In this document: in pieces, positions 58,670-64,000 of the stretch
How positions within the stretch are numbered: position 1 is the stretch's first letter
Layout: each line of letters begins with the position of its first letter
From: Pterois miles
Lineage: Eukaryota; Chordata; Actinopteri; Perciformes; Scorpaenidae
Reading direction: 5' to 3'
DNA length: 64,000 nucleotides
Assembly: GCA_947000775.1 (NCBI GenBank)
Contig: CAMQGK010000559.1
Coordinates: 2,390,501 to 2,454,500 of the forward strand
Notes under the pieces: model-generated
Seen by the model: only the letters and a program-made list of their open reading frames with translations
What the model was told of the DNA's origin: nothing
Databases searched by the model: none
Translations under genes and position numbers: made by a program

Positions 58670-61108
58670 TCAGACAGTCAGACGGTTGTTGGAAGGCTGT
58701 AAGGGGCTCCAGGAAGCTGGATGGGCAGACTGGTCCTGTGAGTACTGGTTTTCCTCTTTGTTCATCCCAACTGTACATAGTCGTCGGTGTCTCAGCAGCC
58801 GGTCTGTCCGTGAGAAGTTCTGGAGGTAAAGAAAGATGTGTGTTTCAGTCAGAACAATGCTACTGACACTGGGGCAGATGGATTTGTTGAATGCTGTAAG
58901 ATCTTAGCAAATATGCAGAAACCTGTAAAGCATATAGGCTAAAGTGAAACAATGGCTAACTAACCTGATGGCAGCGGTCGCACTGGTACGGCTTCTCTCC
59001 GCTGTGCACCCTCTTGTGCCTGTCCAGGTGGTAGCGCTGAATGAACCGCATATCGCACGCGTCACAAGCAAATGGCTTCTCTCCTGCCATCAACACAGAC
59101 CGATCATTTAGCAGCATATAGGTCTGTGAATGTTCTCATTCATCCAGGTCATATTCATTCTGGCAACAGTTGAATCGAAGGCAACTGGACTTAGATTTGT
59201 CTCTGAAGACGTTTCACCCCTTATCCAAGTGGCTTCATCAGTTCGAACGCTACAGCCTGACTAGTCAGACTAGTGGGGACAAGTCAGACTGTAGCGTGCG
59301 AACTGATGAAGCCACTTGGATAAGGGGTGAAACGTCTTCAGAGACAAATCTAAGTCCAGTTGCCTTCGATTCAAATGTTGCCAGAATTAGCAGCATATAT
59401 ATATAACCCAAATTTCCCTCTGGGGATCAATAAAGGTTCATCTTATCTTATCTTATATCAAGACTCAGGGCATGTTTCACAGGATGCAAAGTACTTTTAA
59501 AATGAATTGGAGCTTCAGAAAGGTGGTCCACTTTGAACATTTTGAACACTGAGCTGTGAGTTCTCACCTGTATGTGTGAGTATGTGTCTCTTGAGGTGGT
59601 AGCTACTCCGGAAAGCTCCGTAGCAGTGGTCACAGATGAAGTTCTTCTGGACTTTCAAGGAACTGTCATCGTCCATATCCATTTGTGGCATTAAATGCTA
59701 ATAACAATAACGACATTAGTTGAAAGTGAACTGAAAATCAGGAGTATTTCTTTGCTCTTTTGCATAGCTTTGTAACTATCCTTACCTCCACTTTAACTTT
59801 GCTGGATGAACTTGATTTTTTATGCTTCTTCTTGGGTTGCATATTCTGGTTTGCCTGCATGTCTTTTCCATCCATCATTCTTGATGAGTGGTAGTCCCCA
59901 TCTTTACGGATCAGCTTTTAGAGGAAGGAATTGGAGTAGGTCAGCTGCACTGCTTGCCAGCTTGCAATCAAGCAGCAAACACAGCTTCATACAGTAAACA
60001 GGGTAACAGTTTAACCCAGCTTAGAATTTACACGCTGTATATAAACACAGAATATTTTTTTTTTTATTATTACACAGCTTTGTTGAATACTTGATTCAGC
60101 TATGGACGCAGTTCTGATCTCAGACTCTGGAGGACCATTTTTGTGTCACATTATTGATTTCAGAAGTAAGTAGCCATGTAATAAGTGGGATGATGTACAG
60201 CGAGCAGGGGGTCCAGCATCACGCCGGCCTTTGTGTCGGGGTCCTACTTCACCCTGTTGGGGTTTATTTCGCAACAATGACCATTATCCCTTACATAACG
60301 CACTATAATGTAGTTGTAGACAGATATTAATGTATTTTCCAACAACTATAGCTGCTTATAAATGCTAAATTGGGGAGGGAAAACAATTGTGTATAATGAT
60401 GTTTCTAACATAGGCTAGGCTTATATTTATTCCTTTTTTCTCTATAATTTCACCTTAAACTGTTGATGTTTATTGTGCGGTCTGTTGATGTTTATTGTGC
60501 GGTCAAGTTCTTAAAATAAGAAAATACTATTTAATTTAATATTTAATTCAAAAAGGAGCACACCATATGCTTTACCATGTGGTTACACTATTTATTTATC
60601 GATTAATTACCATAAAATGCTATATCATGATATATATCGTTACTGAGATATGAAATGACCTATATCATGATAGAAAATTTTGGCCATATTGCCCAGCCCT
60701 CAATTACAGCCACCTGTACAGCCTCAGTCTGAGTTTTAAGTTTGGTCAAGTTTATTTTCACTACCATAACATCTCATCTCTCAACACATCATAACATCAA
60801 CTCTCTATTAACTTAAATTTTAAACAACGTCAGAATTAGAAATAGCAGCTTTAAGGGGCTTTCTTCTCTCTTACCAGGGGTGGGCAGCTCCCGGTTGAAG
60901 GATGGCCCATGTGGCTGTGGTGGGGTTGTCCATGGTGGACCTGGTGTCCGTGGTGGTTGTGGCTGTGCTGCGAGTGGGTTTGGTGGCTCTCAGGACTGGC
61001 CCTGTGCCCTTGACCCAAGGGTGACATCATCCTCTTCTGGCCTGGGATGTTGTTGGCTTGCATCAGGGCCATGCTGGACAGCACCGCCTCACAGCCCAGC
61101 AACCCAGC
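58670..61108 (-). CDS. znf740: Zinc finger protein 740 (5' coding end not located)
   Basis: A nuclear zinc-finger DNA-binding protein that prefers G-rich DNA. Coding exons (minus): 61108-60875, 59914-59786, 59697-59568, 59083-58965, 58819-58670; 762 bp, 253 residues from codon GCT, all GT-AG and in phase. The first exon opens AGLLGCEAVLSSMALMQAN; human ZNF740 starts MAQASLLACEG, so a tiny upstream exon supplying the Met is expected but was not found. If it is absent, the internal ATG at 61072 would start a 241-residue protein. A His/Gln-rich stretch, a basic PKKKHKKSSSSSKVKVE region and then three fingers follow: CDHCYGAFRSSYHLKRHILTH, CDACDMRFIQRYHLDRHKRVH and CDRCHQNFSRTDRLLRHRRLC. Each finger is split by or close to an intron. 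The third ends in Cys (C2HC), as in mammals. Human ZNF740 has 193 residues. Confidence 0.9.
59121..59386. mobile_element. Palindromic fold-back insertion, copy 2, in a znf740 intron
   Basis: TTAGCAGCATATA, 13 bp, flanks the 266-bp insertion on both sides (59108-59120 and 59387-59399). It opens like copy 1 (GGTCTGTGAATGTTCTCATT). Its arms are longer, about 105 bp on each side of a spacer of about 20 bp, ending AATCTAAGTCCAGTTGCC...GTTGCCAGAA. The plus-strand second arm has CTGATGA (59303-59309) and GAAAC (59329-59333). The insertion begins 37 bp from the acceptor of the znf740 exon 59083-58965. Confidence 0.8.
59411..59458. repeat. Short retroelement tail with (TTATC)n
   Basis: ATTTCCCTCTGGGGATCAAT, AAAGGTTCA and (TCTTA)n, in a znf740 intron. 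Confidence 0.65.
60380..60706. repeat. MITE end with CAATATTGCCC-type terminus in znf740 intron
   Basis: The right edge GGCCATATTGCCCAGCCCT is the inverse of AGGGCTGGGCAATATGGC at 14764, and both elements contain TTTTTTCTCTATAATTTC. An exact 22-bp tandem duplication (TGTTGATGTTTATTGTGCGG plus TC) sits at about 60462-60505. The left boundary is uncertain. Confidence 0.5.
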
Positions 61109-61200
61109 CTGGCAACACAAACACCATGTCAGAGCAGAAAGAGGGAGCCGCACGACTCCTCACAGAGACGAGGAGTCAGGGGAAGGAGGAGATGTAGTTG

Positions 61201-61262
61201 AGTAAGATAAGATAAGATAAGATATTCCTTTATTAGTCCCACAGGGGGGAAATTTAAAAGAA
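61201..61262. repeat. Short retroelement tail with (AAGAT)n
   Basis: (TAAGA)n, then TATTCCTTTATTAGTCCCAC and GGGGGGAAATTTAAAAG. Confidence 0.75.
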
Positions 61263-61964
61263 GGGAGTAATGGGAGGAACAGAAACGCACTGGCATCAGG
61301 GTTGGGAATACAAACTAAAAACATGATGGTGATTCTGGAGATGAAGAGACTTCCACTGACCCATTTCATATGGTCTCGAACAGAGTTGTTAGAATGGTGT
61401 GTCATCGCCGTGGTTTGAATGCGTGTGTGTTTGGGGGAACAGAGGGGCTTCACTTAGGATGAGGGGCAACAGAAGAGCACCACCACCACCCACCCAAATC
61501 ATCAGGGGCCAAAGCCTGAAAGTAGAGGCATGACAACATAAGGCTAACATTTTTACATGCTGGGAAACCAGACCAATCTAGTAAAATTTCACAAATCACC
61601 AAAATCTGGATTGTGAAAGTATGTGCAGTTTATCAGCAAAATAGCCCCAATGGTTTGGTGAGCACCATGCGTCCATGGTTGAAAGAAAACAGTCAGATTG
61701 AGAAAAATAATGACATTCAATGGGAACAATGAAAACAGTTAAAACGAAAATAAATACTGTGGTGAGGGTATGGTGCATTTATCAAACAAGCGCTTTATAC
61801 ATGATGTAATACTGAAATCTGTAATGTATCTAAAAAAAAATAGCTGCTTTCTGACAGCAGCAGGTGTACTGTAAAAAAAACAATTTCATCTACCTTAAAT
61901 GAAATTGTTATGGGCATCTGAAAAAGGAATACAAGCAACAATGTGATGTTTTGTGATGTTAGTT

Positions 61965-62012
61965 TAAGATATTCCTTTATTAGTCCCACAGTGGGGAAAT
62001 TTACAGTTATAG
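61965..62012. repeat. Short retroelement tail
   Basis: AAGATATTCCTTTATTAGTC, CCACAGTGGGGAAATTTACA; same orientation as 61201 with a minimal AAGAT tail. Confidence 0.7.
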
Positions 62013-63479
62013 TTTGTCCTAATATAACTGCGGACTGATGCTTCAAAACATATTCATGCACATAATAGCTTAAATGTAAGTCTACATCTGACAAAGTTCT
62101 AGTGGCTTTTGTCATGTTTTATAGCACAAACTAATTGAGGAATCACTGAGGTGTCAAATAGTTTGGTAGCCAGTTAATCACTATACAGTGAACTGGAATT
62201 CATGCAATGAAATCTCTCACTGAGGCTGCAGATGCCATGGTCATTTGAACTCCATGACCCGTGGTGCAGTTCTAAAGCACTGCATGATAATGACTGAATA
62301 CCACAAACACATTTCCTTGTATTTAATAGGTATAGTGTAAAAATTACTAATAAATTGTATATACATTTGTAGCATACAACAGACATTTGGAAGGGACTTT
62401 TTCTCATCCATGTTTGCTCTACTCTGAAAAGAAAAAGTTGTATTACTTCCAGTCAGTCAGATTTTAAAACAGTTTTGAGTGATTTAGTGCACAGGAATGA
62501 CTTTGGGATTAAATTAAGACTTCTTGAGCAGTTAGTACTTTCTGAACTAGAGGCACATTCATTACTTATCTCATCCTTCAGTATGTGGGTTAGTTGGTTG
62601 TGTTAAATGCACAATAAAAACAAATAGGAAGGGTTGTGTAAGCTGCTAGATGTACACACCTTACAGTGGATTTGGAAAATATGACGAAGTGTTGGTTAGA
62701 GTTCAGTGTGTGCCCAAAAATGTAAATTTGCTCATAAAAATATGGCAGAAAAAAACACTGTCTCTAAAATTATTTAGCACATGTACAAGAAGAAAAAAGG
62801 CAAGAAGTAGTTTGGCGTTTAAGGGAATGGCCACAAATTCAGTGTAGAATGGTTAAATCTTTGATTATTTGCTATAAACACATTCATTTCCTGGCAACAA
62901 GGCAAACTGACATAAAACCACAATGCACATTAACTTCCAACTGACTAATATGCCACAGGAAGCATTACGATTATTACAGTTTAATGTGTTAAATTGGTAT
63001 CAAATAGGCTGTGAAGGAAAATGATGTAGCAGATACAGACCATGCTTTAAAGCGCTGATAGTAAACAAACACTGCTAGCCTATTCATCCCGTTAGTAGAC
63101 CATGTTTGCTTTGATTAAATTAATTTATCGTCACGCTGAAAATGACCTGTAAGCGTGTGGATTTATGGTCTTGCAAAAACAAACATGATGACTGGTTTAT
63201 AAAGTGGTGTATTTGAGAACAAGAGAGCTAGCTAGCGACTCATCCTAAAAACGTTGGAGTTCCTATTGGAAAAGTGACCATCTGTGAACAAAATGAGCTT
63301 TATTACTGAAACGGGACTAACGTGATACCTGGAGCATACTGGGGAGGCAGCTTGTGTATATTTAGACTGTAGGTTTAACAGCAGGGAGCATGCTGAGAGA
63401 CTCTGCTGAATGAAACAGAAAAGGCTAGGCTGCTAGCTAGCCAGTAGTTGGTTTTTGGGGCAACTCTTGTATGACTAAA

Positions 63480-63840
63480 CCCCCACCCCCGCCCCAGACA
63501 ACACAACAACAGCCAGGCAGGGCGTGCGGTGCGGGCTCAGCGCCGACCGCCAAATACCGCCTCCCTCACCGGCTACAGCCGTTAGCAAAACACACGTAGC
63601 TGACAATAAAACGTTTAAAGAGCCACGAGTCAAATTTGTTAGAAAAGCGACTGCTTACCTTTTGGTTTTTAGAGTTTTGTAGGTTATTATGTCTTGTCGC
63701 ACTTCCAATTTTTTCTCAGTTTACAAACACTGACAGGAAACGCCACCGGAAGTGCTCCCCGGAGCGAGTGGTGATTGGCCGGACGCCCTGTCACATGACC
63801 GAAGCTGAACGACCCACATTTGCGGCCATTACTGTGAGGG
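63480..63840 (-). promoter_or_regulatory. znf740: znf740 promoter and non-coding first exon
   Basis: CpG-rich sequence. On the minus strand ACCAAAAG|GTAAGC gives a first-exon donor near 63659. Upstream lie an ETS-type CACTTCCGGT (minus; plus ACCGGAAGTG at about 63747), a CCAAT box on the minus strand (plus GATTGGCC at about 63773), an E-box TCACATGAC at about 63791, and a YY1-like GCGGCCAT at about 63822. The last points towards a possible divergent gene beyond the window. Confidence 0.55.
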
Positions 63841-64000
63841 AGTGAGCCCATGGATGAGTGACACACAGACATCAGTCGACAGATATTTTGATAATCAATT
63901 AAAAATTTAAATCATTTGATTGCAGACAAACGTATTTGTCGCTTTCCTCACGGGTGGAAATAACAAATTACATTTACTGTCATTAATGTAACGAAGTCCT
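63841..64000. other. Right edge; nothing recognised
   Basis: AT-rich sequence beyond the znf740 promoter; too short to assign. Confidence 0.5.

Larger units (their letters stand above)
61109..63640 (-). other. znf740: znf740 first intron(s)
   Basis: It should hold a very short coding exon supplying the start methionine, which I could not identify. It contains two retroelement tails (61201-61262 and 61965-62012). No other gene was seen. Confidence 0.5.

Overview
The window is nuclear DNA of a ray-finned fish, probably a percomorph teleost. It has small multi-exon genes with GT-AG introns, abundant (CA)n/(GT)n microsatellites, and many short DNA-transposon derivatives and retroelement tails of kinds common in teleost genomes. 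No bacterial, viral or CRISPR-like content was seen.

Five protein-coding genes can be reconstructed exon by exon. In order they are cbx5 (minus; heterochromatin protein 1 alpha, coding 14567-18230), hnrnpa1 (plus; coding 19537-21745), nfe2 (minus; CNC-bZIP factor, coding 23691-27126), copz1 (plus; COPI zeta-1 subunit, coding 35130-42624) and znf740 (minus; three-zinc-finger protein, coding 58670-61108 plus an unlocated first coding exon). cbx5, hnrnpa1, nfe2 and copz1 have the order and orientation of the human 12q13 block next to HOXC. The ohnologous blocks near HOXA (CBX3-HNRNPA2B1-NFE2L3) and HOXB (CBX1-NFE2L1-COPZ2) support the assignment. cbx5 and hnrnpa1 are divergent and share a CCAAT-rich promoter region of about 0.7 kb; hnrnpa1 and nfe2 are convergent.

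Layout: 1-12.9 kb is gene-poor, with microsatellites, a SINE/LINE remnant, a TTAA-flanked 540-bp MITE and one uncertain two-exon candidate near an NRF1-type site at 4.2 kb. 12.9-30 kb is the compact cbx5/hnrnpa1/nfe2 cluster. 30-35 kb is intergenic with a dispersed repeat. 35-43.2 kb is copz1. 43.2-56.2 kb has no recognisable gene, but holds a poly-G/poly-C tract that looks like a sequence artefact, several MITEs, a dead Tc1-like element and possible conserved non-coding blocks. 56.2-63.8 kb is znf740 with a long 3' UTR.

The most unusual structure is a pair of palindromic insertions (54206-54487 and 59121-59386). Each is flanked by a perfect 13-bp target duplication. Both arms of each carry CTGATGA...GAAAC boxes like a hammerhead-ribozyme core. 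One copy sits 37 bp from a znf740 splice acceptor.

The genes have separate roles: heterochromatin binding (cbx5), pre-mRNA splicing and RNA export (hnrnpa1), erythroid/megakaryocyte transcription (nfe2), Golgi coatomer traffic (copz1) and DNA binding (znf740). Their proximity reflects ancient synteny, not a shared pathway.
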